Shown: piece after piece, positions 12,616 through 24,119 of the stretch
Numbering within the stretch: the stretch's first letter is position 1
How the letters are laid out: each line of letters begins with the position of its first letter
DNA from: Oreohelix idahoensis
Lineage: Eukaryota > Mollusca > Gastropoda > Stylommatophora > Oreohelicidae
Assembly (NCBI GenBank): GCA_024509875.1
Contig: JAMPIV010016246.1
Span: 124,001 to 188,000, forward strand
DNA length: 64,000 nt
Reading direction: 5' to 3'
The notes under the pieces: model-generated
What the model was told of the DNA's origin: nothing
Databases searched by the model: none
Seen by the model: only the letters and a program-made list of their open reading frames with translations
Position numbers and translations under genes: made by a program

Positions 12616-12779
12616 AATATACGAATAGTAAATTTCTGTGCAGCACTTGCCGACAACACGTTTTCAGATAACAGATGTTGTCTTTTGACAGAGAATGTTC
12701 AGAGACTTTTTTTTACGCCAATGCATGTTTCATGCAGCAATTTAAAAAACTGATTAATAGCTAGTTAGTAGCATTAAAT

Positions 12780-14262
12780 GCAGAGCTATTTAAGACAGAC
12801 CCTGAGCTAGCAGCAGAACTATTAGAACCACTATTTGCACAAGTCTGGAAAACGGGGACAACACCATCAGAGTGGAACAAAGGAATAATTGTCAAATTGC
12901 CCAAGAAGGGAGATCTTGCAGACTGCAATAATTGGAGAGGAATCACTCTTCTCTCAGTTCCCAGCAAAATACTAGGCAGGATAATTATACAGAGAATTTC
13001 AAAGGCAGTAGACCACAAACTGAGGAAAGAACAAGCAGGATTTAGAAAGAACAGGAGATGTGTAGATCATATATTTACTCTCAGGAACATTATAGTACAT
13101 ATAGTGCTCAGAATGGCAAAGACAGCTTTACATTAATTTTGTTGATTTCGAAAAGGCTTTCGACAGCATACATAGGGACAGTTTATGGAAAATACTGAGG
13201 GCTTATGGAATTCCAAGCTGCATAGTGTCAATCATAAAAAGCCTCTATGCCAACTTTACGTGTAGTGTTGGTCAGAGCAACCTAACCTTTGAGGTGAAGA
13301 CAGGAGTACGACAGGGATGCCTCTTATCAACCACTCTATTTTTAACAGTCATAGACTGGGTGATGCGCCAGACAACAGAGGGCAGTCCAAGAGAAATAAG
13401 ATGGACAACATTTTCTACATTGGCAGCTCTGGAATATGCAGATGACATTGCACTACTAGCACATTCACATCAACACATCCAGGAAAAAACGGATAGACTT
13501 AATAAGTTTAGCCAGCAGGTTGGCTTGAATATCAATTTAAAGAAGTCTGAGGTCATGACGCTCAATGTAAGCAACCCTGAGCCCATATCAGTAAGGAATC
13601 AGCAATTAGTACAGACAGATACCTTCACATACCTAGGAAACATAGTAACACCAGACGGCGGGGCAGGCAAAGACATCAACATCAAAATGAATAAGGCAAG
13701 AACAGCCTTCTTTAGCCTAAAAAACATCTGGAAGTCCTCCCAATACAGCACACGCACAAAATTAAGATTATATCAGAGCTGTGTGCTTTCTGTGCTTCTC
13801 TATGGCGCGGAATGCTGGAGAGTTACAGAGAAGGAAATGTCGAAATTGTCCTCTTTTCACACAACATGTCTAAGAAAAATTCTCCGAATCTTTTGGCCAA
13901 ATACCATCACTAACCAAGATCTGCTTACTCGTAGCAAGCAAGAGGACATGCACACCATCATAGCTGGCAGACGCTGGAGCTGGGTTGGCCATGTCCTCAG
14001 AAGAGACCCCGATGCCATCACAAGAACAGCTATGCTTTGGACCTCTGAAGGAAAACGAAAGAGAGGCCGACCAAAAACAACCTGGCGGAGGACAGTGGAG
14101 GCTGAGATGCAAAGAATGAACCAGAGTTGGGGCACTTTGCGAAGGATGGCCACCGACCGAGCAAAGTGGAATCAATTTGTTGTTGCCCTACAAAACGCCA
14201 CTAGGCGTGATGGCCACTGACTGCTTTGACGGTCGGCGGCTAAGGATCAAAGAAGAAGAAGA
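12780..14262 (+). pseudogene. LINE reverse transcriptase, 5'-truncated copy with 13-bp target duplication
   Basis: Non-LTR retrotransposon of about 1.48 kb flanked by AGTAGCATTAAAT on both sides (12767-12779 and 14263-14275). It starts inside the RT domain. In the first frame: WNKGIIVKLPKKGD and WRGITLLSVPSKIL (fingers). A frameshift near 13105-13137 moves it to a second frame: FVDFEKAFDSIH, GVRQGCLLS, then the catalytic YADD (codons 13435-13446). After that come TYLGNIVTPDGG, VLLYGAECW, a WSWVGHVLRRDPDA block and KRKRGRPKTTWRRTVE near the end. The stop is at about 14218-14220, followed by a short 3' UTR and a (GAA)n tail. Truncation and frameshift make it inactive. The endonuclease is missing. 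The clade (RTE-like or related) is not settled. A near-identical tail copy at 26224-26602 suggests recent activity of this family. Confidence 0.9.
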
Positions 14263-14339
14263 AGTAGCATTAAATAGCTCCAAGATATTTGCCATATTTT
14301 TTGTAACGCTGTATAACTAATAAAAATGTCAGTAGACTT

Positions 14340-14457
14340 ATTGAACACAACTTTGTATGCCCAAAAAACTATTCGTGTTCGTATTCGGCCGAATAGTTAA
14401 AGGCCTCTATTCGCAGTCGGTCAAATAGTAAAAACCACTATCCGGTGCAGCCCTAAT
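14340..14457. mobile_element. hAT-like non-autonomous fragment
   Basis: Contains ATTCGGCCGAATAG and ends with CCGGTGCAGCCCTA, the style of terminus seen in hAT MITEs that read TAGGGCTGCACCG from outside. The left end and duplication were not resolved. Confidence 0.45.
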
Positions 14458-14929
14458 TTATATATAAATGCGCGCTATTCATGAGTTTAAATTTCTAAGA
14501 AAACATTTGACACAAAGATCCAACTACGCAAAATTAAACAAATAATTTATTTGTGTAGGCGTTTAAATGGCGAGTTCATTGGTGACTTTATAGCAATAAA
14601 AAATATAAACGCTACCATCAACGACACAGACATTTTAATAAACTATTTCCATGATTCAGGTAATGCAAGTTTTAATACTTTCCTTATCCTAAGGTTAAAT
14701 TTGTCTTGCCTGAAATGATTTAAAAAATCATAAGAATGTTTATAAGTGGGTAGTTGATCTTATTTGAGAGCAGTTTTCACCTGTCTTGATGTGTATTGAT
14801 AAACTCTTTCTAGGTTATCTTGGAAATTATTTAAATTGCTTGTTTGGAGCGATAACGTGTGATGGGGTTTCAGAAGCTATGGTTCTCTCTCTCTCACATT
14901 CTCTCTCACGCATAAACACATGCTTTCTT

Positions 14930-14934
<5 letters not shown>
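14458..14934. other. No recognised feature
   Basis: AT-rich sequence with no supported gene. Confidence 0.5.

Positions 14935-14997
<63 letters not shown>
14935..14997. repeat. (CT)n microsatellite
   Basis: CT tract preceded by shorter CT-rich runs from 14885. Confidence 0.95.
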
Positions 14998-15044
14998 ACA
15001 CACACTGAATGTAAACAATATAGAAGATGAGAGAAAGGAGGGGC

Positions 15045-15117
15045 TAAATGTTAGACGGGATTGCGTGCCCAATTCTCAATACTTTGAGAATAAAGTTCTG
15101 TCGTTCGTTCGTTCTCT
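15045..15117 (+). repeat. Repeat E copy 2
   Basis: TTAGACGGGATTGCGTGCCC, CAATTCTCAATAC, TTTGAGAATAAAG, then a CGTT tandem tail. It matches the copy at 7285-7357 and lies about 50 bp from the (CT)n tract. Confidence 0.65.
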
Positions 15118-15484
15118 CAATCTCATAATGGAAAACTTGACTTGTTACATACCTTAGCTAGGCGATTAGAAAAAATGGCTGATATCTGGTAGTTGTTAGT
15201 AGATTCTTCCTGCTTGTCTTAAGTATAATTAATATTCTCACTACTATAACGTGTTACAAACACTAGACTTATTACGATAGATACTTCAAATTTAATTGTG
15301 TTTACTGTAATACTTATTACTACCACTGAGTTATTGCTCTTGCTGTCACAATGTCACAGAACGTCTGAACATGCTCTTTTGTGTGATCTATCACACCTTT
15401 CGCCCTACGGCAGAATCATTTCTTTTTCTTAATTTTTATCACCAATCGCTTTTATTTTGCATAAATCATGCCTTTTCATTCATT

Positions 15485-15552
15485 ATTTTGCTCCATGCTG
15501 GATCTAGTAGGGTGAATCTAACACTCTACTCTCCTACGGACGTATCTGCTTT
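15485..15552 (+). repeat. SINE-B 3' fragment
   Basis: GCTGGATCTAGTAGGGTGAA and CTCTCCTACGG match the 3' part of SINE-B. No head is present. Confidence 0.5.
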
Positions 15553-15774
15553 ACACGCATAATTGTTTACGTTCCGCAAGGTAACTGCGATAATACCAGG
15601 TAATTATAACGGTCATACGCTTATCTATTCTATCGGTCTGACGATCTTTTGAAACGCGTCGGTCCAACATTTGACCCCCGGTGAAAAGCTGGTGACAACA
15701 CGTTCTCGTCCGATCGACATGAAAAGAACCCAAGATTGTTGCCGGCGTCGGTGTCTGTTTGTCTGGCAGATTAC

Positions 15775-16510
15775 ACAGAGGGTAGATGCGTTTATCGCTT
15801 TTTGCGGGACAATCCCTGGCGATTGTTACAGATAATCTGCCTGGGTAGACATCTTGGCGTAAGACATTACGCCAAGCAAACATGGTCCCATGTTGTTGTG
15901 AGTGGGCGGAAATATTACTGCATGATTTGGAAGAGACCACGCGTTGGAATATTAAATTTAATATTTTAAAACACGTGGGGGATATTTTGAAATTGCACAC
16001 CCCAACCCAGTGCTAAAGAACTTACGATTGGATTAAAGTAAGAAGCCGGAATAAACTATGGATCCTATTGGAACATCCGACGGAAGCACCATCTGTGATG
16101 TGAACTGAGAACTGTACATATAATCTAGCGAAATCAGAGACACAGAACTCAGAGAGACTGCAGCGTATCTCATATGAGCGACTTCCAGAAGCCAGAGAGA
16201 CATCGGACTTAGAATTCCTATATTATATTTGGGAAACTTAAAACCTTAAAAAAGAAACCTGCCTTTATAAATACAGAGACTGAAAAACTTAAGGGACCAG
16301 GACTTTAAATACCAAGACTGGAATCCTAAGGAATTGGATCACCCGTCATAAGAGAAACTTTCCCAGACCAAGTGTTTCGCAGATTCACCCATCATAAAAG
16401 GGATTCAAAATTTTCAGACCAAGTAGTTCGAGAGCATATAACCTAAATTGCTCGTGTCCATTCTAAACTGCGCAAGGAGACTGTGTATTCCCAAAACTTT
16501 GGGGTAAGTG
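15775..16510 (+). repeat. Repeat J copy 1 (uncharacterised dispersed repeat)
   Basis: Matches the reverse complement of 63140-64000 along its whole length by eye. Shared landmarks are GGTAGATGCGTTTATCG, GAAATATTACTGCATGATT, AAAACACGTGGGGGATATTTT, CTATTGGAACATCCG, GACCAGGACTT and CTCGTGTCCATT. Both copies end at a sequence reading TTTGGGGTAAG, which resembles a splice donor. It has no long open frame and no recognised domain. It could be a retrotransposon LTR or leader, or a non-autonomous element. Function unknown. Confidence 0.65.
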
Positions 16511-17124
16511 CAACAATTATTTTACAAATGTAAATTTGACAAGTTTTCTTGCTAAGTGGTTCTATATGAGACTGGCAACCTCAAAATACGAAACTAGTAT
16601 ATTCATAAATCACTACAGCAAGCGCTGGTGATTTCTTCTAGCTATTCGTGCGGGAAGCCGACAGCAGAGGTGCCCCCAGATTCCGAATGGAGCAGTGATG
16701 ACTGATGATTACATTGCATGTGCCTAAAGTGAATAATTTTTTGTGAGATTTATGCACTTTGTTAATTGTAACTCAGGCAACTCATTATTCGCGCTGTCCA
16801 GACACATTTTCGCAGTTAATACCCAGAGGAATATTGGGAATTTTATTCATCTTCCCTGAGTTACACTGTGTACTAGGGAATTTAATTCTCCTGAGAGATT
16901 AACATTGGTGGGCGGACAGAGAGAATGCGCCTGTTAATTGGCAGTCCACAAATGTACTTAGCAGAGGCATTTGTTTTCCTATTTTTCCAAAAGTTCTTGG
17001 TTACAAGCTATCAGACGGTTCGATGTACTGAATTTACTTTGCCACTCGTGGGAGATAGTACACTCATCACCAAGAAGTGACGAAAACCACAGCTGCAGGA
17101 CTCCCTTATATCAGTTAAGTGCTT
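16511..17124. other. No recognised coding feature; possible Helitron interior
   Basis: Lies between repeat J and the helicase tail. It may belong to the Helitron whose 3' end is at 17499, but no motif proves it. Includes the short palindromic pair AACTCAGG / CCTGAGTT (about 16770-16860). Confidence 0.3.
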
Positions 17125-17420
17125 ATAAAACGGCACCAGCAAAAAAGGACATAATTTTGCCATTTAGGATGCGACGACGTCAATTTCCAGTGATTTTAGC
17201 ATTTGCAATGACGATCAATTAGGCGCAAGGACAATCTTTTGATCACGTAGGAGTTTTCATTCCTGAACCTGTTATCGGACACGGCCAGCTCTTTGTTGCC
17301 CTCACCCGGGGAACAAATCATAAAAACTTGAAAGTTTTTGTTAAAAACACTTTTTATCAGGGAACATTCTTTGAATCAAATCCACGCACTTTCACAAAAA
17401 ATGTTGTCATCAAATAAATC
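17125..17420 (+). pseudogene. Helitron (PIF1-like) helicase C-terminal fragment with in-frame stop
   Basis: One plus-strand frame reads LPFRMRRRQFPVILAFAMTI, then an in-frame TAG at 17221-17223. It goes on AQGQSFDHVGVFIPEPV, then GHGQLFVALTRG, and stops at about 17416. These are the last motifs of the Helitron Rep-helicase: the RRxQFP and AFAMTINK-QGQ region (SF1 motifs V/VI), with the VALTR arginine motif. The stop replaces the Lys/Gln-type codon before AQGQ and kills the frame. Rolling-circle Rep motifs were not found upstream. The Helitron 3' terminus lies only 50-80 bp downstream, which supports a shared origin. Confidence 0.85.
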
Positions 17421-17472
17421 TTATATTGAATTTAAAAGTATTTAGAAAATATATTACAGTTTTTGATTTAAT

Positions 17473-17499
17473 CCGTCAATATTGACGGGCTATTGCTAG
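17473..17499 (+). mobile_element. Helitron 3' terminus B
   Basis: Perfect 16-nt palindrome CCGTCAATATTGACGG (17473-17488), then GCTATTG and terminal CTAG (17496-17499), followed by T. This is the hairpin-plus-CTRR end typical of Helitrons, about 75 bp after the helicase stop. Confidence 0.85.
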
Positions 17500-17618
17500 T
17501 TTTATTTATTTTAAACTGTTAATACTAACTGATTATTAAATTAGTAACATGTTATTTAAAACTTAACAAACATGGTTGATTCAGTTATCACATGTATGAA
17601 AGCAAACATGTGAAAATT

Positions 17619-17700
17619 AAAGATAGTCCCGTGGTCGATACTTCCGTAGGGGTGTGGAGTGTTAGAGACTTCACCCTACTAGATCCAGCATAGAGAGTAA
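17619..17700 (-). repeat. SINE-B 3' fragment
   Basis: Minus-strand 3' portion of SINE-B: GGATCTAGTAGGGTGAAGTC, TCTAACACTCC, CTACGGAAG and CGGGACTATC. Confidence 0.6.
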
Positions 17701-17914
17701 ATAATGGTGCATAAAATATGCCATATAATAATGACAGGGGAGAGAAAAATAAGAAAATATCACTCGCACGGAAACGTAATGCAATTCTGCCCGAGTGGAC
17801 TTGAGATCGCACAACCGTATCGTCACAATTACACAGATAGCGCAAAGGATTGATGATGATAATTCTTATAATATTTAACAATTAATTAAGTTCAGGCTAG
17901 CCCATGTCCCTTTC

Positions 17915-18088
17915 TGCCAGAGCATCAGACTGGTAGAGTGATAAGATCTCTTGCTTATAGTAGCGAAGTTACCAGGTTCCAGAATCTGCTCACACACCTC
18001 AGAATAAAAGAGGAACTTAGTATAATGAAGTCTCTAACGCTTCACTACCCTGTGACTGCATCTGCAAGAAGACTACCTTCACCTTACC
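17915..18088 (+). repeat. SINE-B copy, internally deleted
   Basis: Head CATCAGACTGGTAGAG, B-box-like CAGGTTCCAG, then directly the 3' part TGAAGTCTCTAACGC and GAAGACTACCTTCACC. The middle body is mostly missing. Confidence 0.6.
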
Positions 18089-19440
18089 TTTCTGCCACTG
18101 ACTGAATTAGAAACAACTTTTCGTAGATAATAATGTGAGCAATGAACTTTGCTCCTTGCCCTCGCGTAAACAGAAGGGACATAATTAACATCATTACTCA
18201 TTCTTTCATTACGCTAAAGTTAAGACGAGCTTTTATTTTCACACTAACGGTGTAAGCATTGGCACTTCTCTTTATATTTACGCGTACTCGTGAAATTGAA
18301 ACTGTCTGGTTAATGGCAAACGCATAAACAAGTCGCCTTCGCTTAGGGGAGATAATTTCTTTGAAAAATGGAATTTTCATTATCCCTGACTCAACACAAG
18401 GAATTTCGGGAAGTATTTTTTGTTTTTTGTCTATGGTTTTGTATTTGTTTTTTGGAAGGGTAGGTAATATGATGATTAGGAAACGGAATGTGGTATATGA
18501 CATGAGATAAATAATGAAAACAAGAGCTGTTGTGCAACGCTTTGTTTATAAAATAGCAGTTGTTTCCCCTGCTCAAATACATTTTTCATGTTGGAAAAGC
18601 GGAATGTTAAAGTCAAGGGTTTGTTAATCTATATTCTTTTAAAGTACATTCATTCAATACCCGTTAACTCGCCATCAGTAGCTGGGGTTTTCAACAAAAT
18701 ATTTGCCAAGTCTTTTCCTTTCGCGTGTCATCAGCGTGTCTTCACCATTTTCAATTCTGTCTCCAGCTTTCTTCTCCGTGTGTTTTTAATGCACCTCTTC
18801 TTCTCTTAAACTAGGGATTTCAGTACAAGGATAGCCTGGTAACGTTATCAACAATTTAAAACAATGTGTGTTTATCCATTCCAAGCGCCTTTGCTTTCGT
18901 CTTTTGTTCCACTGACATTTTTCTAAGTCTTTTCATCAGTTCCACATTTATGTTTCATCGTTTGAAAAGACAGCTTCTATTTTTTAAATGTCAAAATAAT
19001 AAATGAATAAATTCAAACCTTGGCAATTTATGTTCCGTGTAATGACAAGAAAGGGACGACACCAAAAAAATAAATAAATAAAGAACACAAACCAACAAAA
19101 GAGCAAAGTATCTGAAACAAATCAGCACTCAATATAGACATTTGTTTTATACATTCTTGACACAAGTAAATTGCTTTCTATTTCTCCTTCTTCCTCAAGC
19201 GATCACGTCTCTCCACATCACTCTGCGCCTTGTGGCGTTTATAAATTATGTCGTATACTCTTTTTCCATGTCGTTATGTAAAACTGTCAAGGATCTTCTC
19301 TTTTTTTCACCCACCATCTCTTTTTCCATCAGTCTTTCCTATTGCCACAACAGTAAAAATATATGTACACTACAATTTTAGGTAAAAGACTTACAGGTAA
19401 AAATAATAAATACAAAAGGAGTACGAAAAATAGCAACACT
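18089..19440. other. No recognised feature
   Basis: About 1.35 kb without supported gene, tandem repeat or known element. Small open frames here lack recognisable motifs. Confidence 0.5.
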
Positions 19441-19800
19441 TATCAGCCATATCGTATCAGGCGACTAAAGAGGGTTTGGCATGGGGCAGACTACCCCATC
19501 ATGCAGACTGTGGAACTTAACAGTCGCAAAAACTGCTGCCAGAAATACAAACAAATCACCCAAGGGAAGCAATTCAATTCATCCATCCAGGCAGGAAGTA
19601 AGCTTCCCTCAAGAGGAATAACTGCATTATGGAGTAAATCGAAACAAGTTCGGATTGCTGACTCATCATCTTTCACCTAGGAATACCTCCAGATATGGCA
19701 TCTGGAATGTTCAAACACTAAATAAACAAACAGGTGGTTGCAGAAGTGTGAAACTATAGTATGGGCATTGTACGAAACAGGATGGAAAGGATTGGAGAAT
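19441..19800 (+). pseudogene. LINE 5' region: repeat H plus start of the endonuclease domain
   Basis: 19441-19560 is repeat H (TATCAGGCGACTAAAGAGG, CCCCATCATGCAGACTG). Further on, near 19694, a plus frame reads RYGIWNVQTLNKQTG. This is the first motif of an apurinic-type LINE endonuclease, usually GTWNVRTL. The frame breaks soon after. I infer that repeat H is a LINE 5' UTR and that this is the 5' end of a truncated or deleted copy. Confidence 0.5.
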
Positions 19801-20677
19801 AAGAAACTGAACACAGGTGTAGTGGTTTTGATGGTATTGTCTGATTGTGATCTTACTTAATGTGATGTATGAGGTCAGCTGTGAAGGCTCCTGAGATAAA
19901 TGTAGCTGTGAATTGTCAGAAGGCCCTTCTTGCTACCACTAAGACCTCACACCTATCTTTTTTTATCTAATGTATGTGGCTACGTTAAAGTTCTAGGGTA
20001 ATGATATGTAATGTGTTGTGGTAGTGTACATACACACACACAGATATTTAATAAGACTAATAATATTAATACAATGTTATAACACACTGAACTAACTCAA
20101 GGTGTGTAAAATTTTTGATAATAATTTTCTTTAAATTTATTTGTTCTGAACCAAGGTTTTATTCTGGTCAGAACATATGAAAGGTTTTGCAATTATTAAT
20201 GAAATGCATGAATATATGGCATAATAAATGAAAGGAGTGTACATCTGTATTTTACTAGACTAGTTACTATTACTACTGTTTATAGTTGTAATCTATTTGG
20301 GAGAACACTTAATGGATGTGCTGTTGGGGTGGCCTCATCACTCCCTGTCTATGGCGACTACACATTGTCCAGTTATTTGATGGAAATTTTATGGGTGTGT
20401 TAGAAAATAAGTTGAGTTGGTGAATTCTCAGCAGACCAGACGCTCACGTAGCTTGAATGTGTAGCTCTGGTGCTGAAATCTGGTGGCCCCACCTCTCCGT
20501 GCTTGGGGGCAATATCAGGCTGCTCTGCCAAAATATAAACTGCACGGGTCCACTCTTGTATTAGTTAACTCATCATTTGACACCACATTGGTGCCAAATA
20601 AAAACTCACAGCTCAGAATTATGAATATAGAACACAGTTAATTGCTAGCAAAACTCAGCTGAGCTGCTGGCTTTAGT
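19801..20677. other. No recognised feature
   Basis: AT-rich sequence with a few TACACACACA-type short runs. Nothing supported. Confidence 0.5.
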
Positions 20678-21355
20678 ATGGCGTTTAAATTTGCTTCTGG
20701 GAATACACCACTATATTATTCACTGTGTCTACTAGGACAACTTATGACGAATGGCAAAAATGCGCGTCTGAGCGCCGATAATATATTCATCTATGGCCAA
20801 TTACCGCCTTTTTTTCTTTTCAATTCAAACCTCCTACCAAAAAGTCATTTCAGTCATACCTCAGTCAAGTATGCCTTATTGTCTGTTGGTCCGTCCGTCT
20901 CTACTTGCGTTTCACAAAAAAAACACACTTGTTTTTTGAACCAACTCCGCCTTCCCCTACACAATTTTGCCTTTACAGTTATTTTTAGCCACAATTCTCC
21001 AGCCCATCCCCTCTCTTTCATACCAACTAGATTTGAGCGCTTTGAGTCTCAAGGCTACAGTTTTTTGAAAATTAGGGGCATTTGTGTTTCAATGCAGACG
21101 CTCGCTGATATGAACAACACAGTCTTTTGTCAATATCTTTCTTATTATCTGTCCGTCTGTATAAATGAAAGCATATTATTTCACTGCTCAAGATGGGCCA
21201 TCCGGCCAGCTAGGTTTTATATTCCTAACATCATTATTAAGAAAAAGTTACTTTTCAACTATTTTCTAGAATCTTCTATACTGCGTTTGCCGCTGAATTC
21301 AAATAAACGGACTAAGTTATCGCAAAAGCGTCCAAGAAATGATTGTTGCGTATAA
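20678..21355 (+). other. Unrecognised 225-codon open frame, probably not a gene
   Basis: The longest open frame outside recognised elements. The predicted peptide is rich in Ser, Phe and Leu, has no clear domain, signal peptide, repeat or catalytic motif, and includes Lys/Arg-rich ends. The DNA contains GTCCGTCCGTC and CTGTCCGTCTG strings, as often seen in repeat-derived AT-rich DNA. I think it is a chance frame or a piece of an unknown element. Confidence 0.2.
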
Positions 21356-21944
21356 TAGCCAAGGTCCCTTTGGTCGATTTCTTTACCTTATGTCAACTTG
21401 GGACGTGACTTTTTCCTTGCCCCACCAATTTGCGTCCTTTTAGCCTTGCTAGTTTCAAGCACGCGTTCAGTCAGATTTTTTTTTTTCCTTTTAATCTTCG
21501 TTCTCATCCCGTTCCAAGGGTAACGTTTTGCCTTCACGTCTAACAATTTAATTTCCATGGCGGGTGATGACCCGCGCCGTGGGCGATCATGTATTCTAGT
21601 AGCTTACGCATTAGTTTTTATCCCTACGTTGTATCATTGGAGATATTTTACGTTGTATCACGGTTAATTTTATGACAACAGGAACAAAGTGCTAGGCCCA
21701 GGATATGAAGCAGAAAGCACACATCACTGAGAAGGTGTGACTCTGTTGCTATAAAAAAAGCGAACAAGAAACTTAATGAACGGGAAGCAGTGGGGCCCTA
21801 AATAAAATCAGCATCATTCAAACCTGCCAAAAAGGAAAATAAAGATGAGTATTATCTAGCGACAAAGAAAATTCATCCAGCAACAAAGAAAACTCATCGA
21901 GCGACAAAGAAAATTCTGTGAAAGAAGATTTTTAAACCAGTCTT
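21356..21944. other. No recognised feature
   Basis: Includes a short direct repeat of GCGACAAAGAAAA-type units near 21855-21915. No gene seen. Confidence 0.5.
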
Positions 21945-22211
21945 CACAAAATGATGGATAAAAAATTTAGTGAAGACATTACAATCTTGATAGGTGACCT
22001 AAATGCAAAAATAAGAACTGACAATAGCGGCTTTGGAGATATCGTGGGAAAACATGGTCAAAGACAAAGAATGAAATTGAAGAAATTTTCATAAGCTTCT
22101 GTGTTTCAGATCAGTTTGCTATGGTTAAAAGCATCCTTTCACATAAAGTAATTTATAATCAATATGAGTTCCCCCAGACCACAAGACATAAAAACAGATT
22201 GATCATATATA

Positions 22212-23534
22212 CAAGGGGATTGACATAAGTCTTGGGCCTGACCATGAAGGAGTCACAGGAGAAAGATGAAACTTGGCACATTTAAAGTTTATAATATTTG
22301 CACTGAAGTGTAAAGTACGCGTTTGTTTCCTCAATGGATTTTCCCGCTACGGTGCACGGCGCAATGTACCCTATTGACTGGATCTGCTGCTCCAAAGATT
22401 TGACAAAACAATGGAAAAGAAGGAGGCCAGAGCTGTGATAAAATGTCTGATGTTTCAGGGAAAAACACCTACAGAAATACACAGGGAGATGGAACCAGTG
22501 TTTCTTGATTCTTGTCCTTCATATACTTCGGTTAAAAAAACTGGTGTCAACAGTTTAAGTGCGGCCGCTCAAATGTTGCTGATCTGCCAAGATCTGGTAG
22601 ACCAGCCTCAGAGTGCAACGATGAAAATGCAACAAGAGTGAAGAAAATCATTGACCAGGATCGAAAAATGACAATTGTGGAGATAGCTAGTAGAGTAAAA
22701 CTAAATGAAAGAAAAGTTGATAGAATTGTACACAACAGACTGAACATGAGAAAAGTGTGTGCACGCTGGGTTCCGCGACTGTTGACACGTGAACAGAAGC
22801 AAACGAGGGTAAATTGCTGTCAGCAGTTGCTCAAAAAGTGTCAGTCAAAAAATTTTTGGAGACCATGGTGACAGTAGATGAGACTTGGGTACACCATTCT
22901 GACCCCGAATCCAAAATTGCCAGCATGCAATTGAAAACCCTGGGCTCCCAACACCTGTCAAGCCGAGGGCGCAGAAATCTGCAGGAAAAGTGATGCTGAC
23001 TGTTTTTTGGGACGGCAAAGGTGTCCTTTGGAAAGATTATCTGCCTCGTGGCAACAACACAGTTAATGGACAGTACTATGCAGATCTTCTCACAAAACTA
23101 AGAAAGGTTGTGACCAGGAAACGAGGGATAATGCGCACTCAAAATCTTTACTTTGCTTCAAGACAACGCGCCCTCTCACAAAGCACGGCTTGTGCAGCTA
23201 GCAGCCAACGATTTGAATATTGAAATTCTTCCACACCCACCATATTCTCCAGATTTGGCTCCATCAGACTTTTTTCTATTCCCAAATCTTAAAAAACAGC
23301 TAAAAGGAAATCATTTTGACAGCGATGAAGAGGTTATACTGGCATGTGATGACTGGTTTAGTTTGAAAAATAGGGTGTTCTACTCCCAAGGTCTTTTCAA
23401 GGTCAAGCAGAGATGGCAGAAGTGTGTCAATTCAGACGGTGGCTATATTGAAAAGGAATAAACACTATACAAAATTTCAGCTCTCTGTAACATGTCCTTC
23501 ATGGTCAGGCCCAAGACTTATGTCAATCCCCTTG
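22212..23534 (+). mobile_element. Mariner copy 2, full length (1,323 bp), transposase decayed
   Basis: Terminal inverted repeats of about 40 bp (starting CAAGGGGATTGACATAAG; the other end closes with GTCAATCCCCTTG) are flanked by TA at 22210-22211 and 23535-23536. The transposase is broken by several frameshifts. Its pieces show an N-terminal HTH (FQGKTPTEIHREM), a second HTH region (IVEIASRVKLNERKVDRI), TVDETW with the first Asp at 22877-22879, QDNAPSH with the second at 23162-23164, and YSPDLAPSDFFLF with the third at 23267-23269. That spacing is DD34D, the mariner signature. The element ends in the VNSDGGYIEKE tail. It sits inside the LINE endonuclease relic. Confidence 0.95.
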
Positions 23535-23794
23535 TACATAAACGAAAAGTTCAGATCATCATTTCACGACATAAAAGCGCACAGAAGAAAAGGTAACTTC
23601 GGATCCACAATGTTATATAAGCCAAAATAAAGATGAATACCAGAATAATATACAGTAACACACTGACGCTGACAGCAGTTTCATTCGGGATAAATCATTT
23701 TTTCAAGAAACCAAAGAACAATTTGCTCTCACTGTATCCAATATGTACAGAGCGCTTCAAGAGCTTAACACTGAAGAACTCATTAACAAATACA

Positions 23795-24119
23795 TAAAGA
23801 AGGAAACCCGAGGCCTGTAAACAGTAAATAAATTTTACACACATATAAAGGTGTTTTCAGGCACTCGTAAGAAATAAAGAAGTAGAAAACTAGACAACAG
23901 AAAAACAACAGACGTGAGTGGCTTACCGGGGAATCGAACCCGGGGAGGATAGTGTGATTCGCTTCCGTAGCTAGGCGGGGGTGCCGCATGGAAGGTTCTG
24001 GGTTCGATTTCCCGGTAAGCCACTCACGTCTGTTGTTTTTCTGTTGTCTAGTTTGTTTACTTCTTTATTTCTCACGAGTGCCTGAAAACATACCTTTATG
24101 TGTGTGTAACATTTATTTA
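23795..24119. repeat. Inverted pair of SINE-C copies inside one 14-bp target duplication
   Basis: The left half (23795-23945, minus) and right half (about 23955-24119, plus) are two SINE-C copies placed head to head. They share CACTCACGTCTGTTG, TAGTTT and GAGTGCCTGAAAAC. The whole 325-bp unit is flanked by CATTAACAAATACA at 23781-23794 and 24120-24133. Long arms of about 120-150 bp would form a strong hairpin. It interrupts the LINE relic. Confidence 0.85.

Noticed and set aside
13857..14175. Minus-strand frames of about 100 codons
   Set aside because: Antisense shadows of the LINE at 12780-14262; the sense strand carries the RT motifs.
23930..24010. Pair of tRNA genes
   Set aside because: These are SINE-C heads in opposite orientation; no complete cloverleaf is formed.
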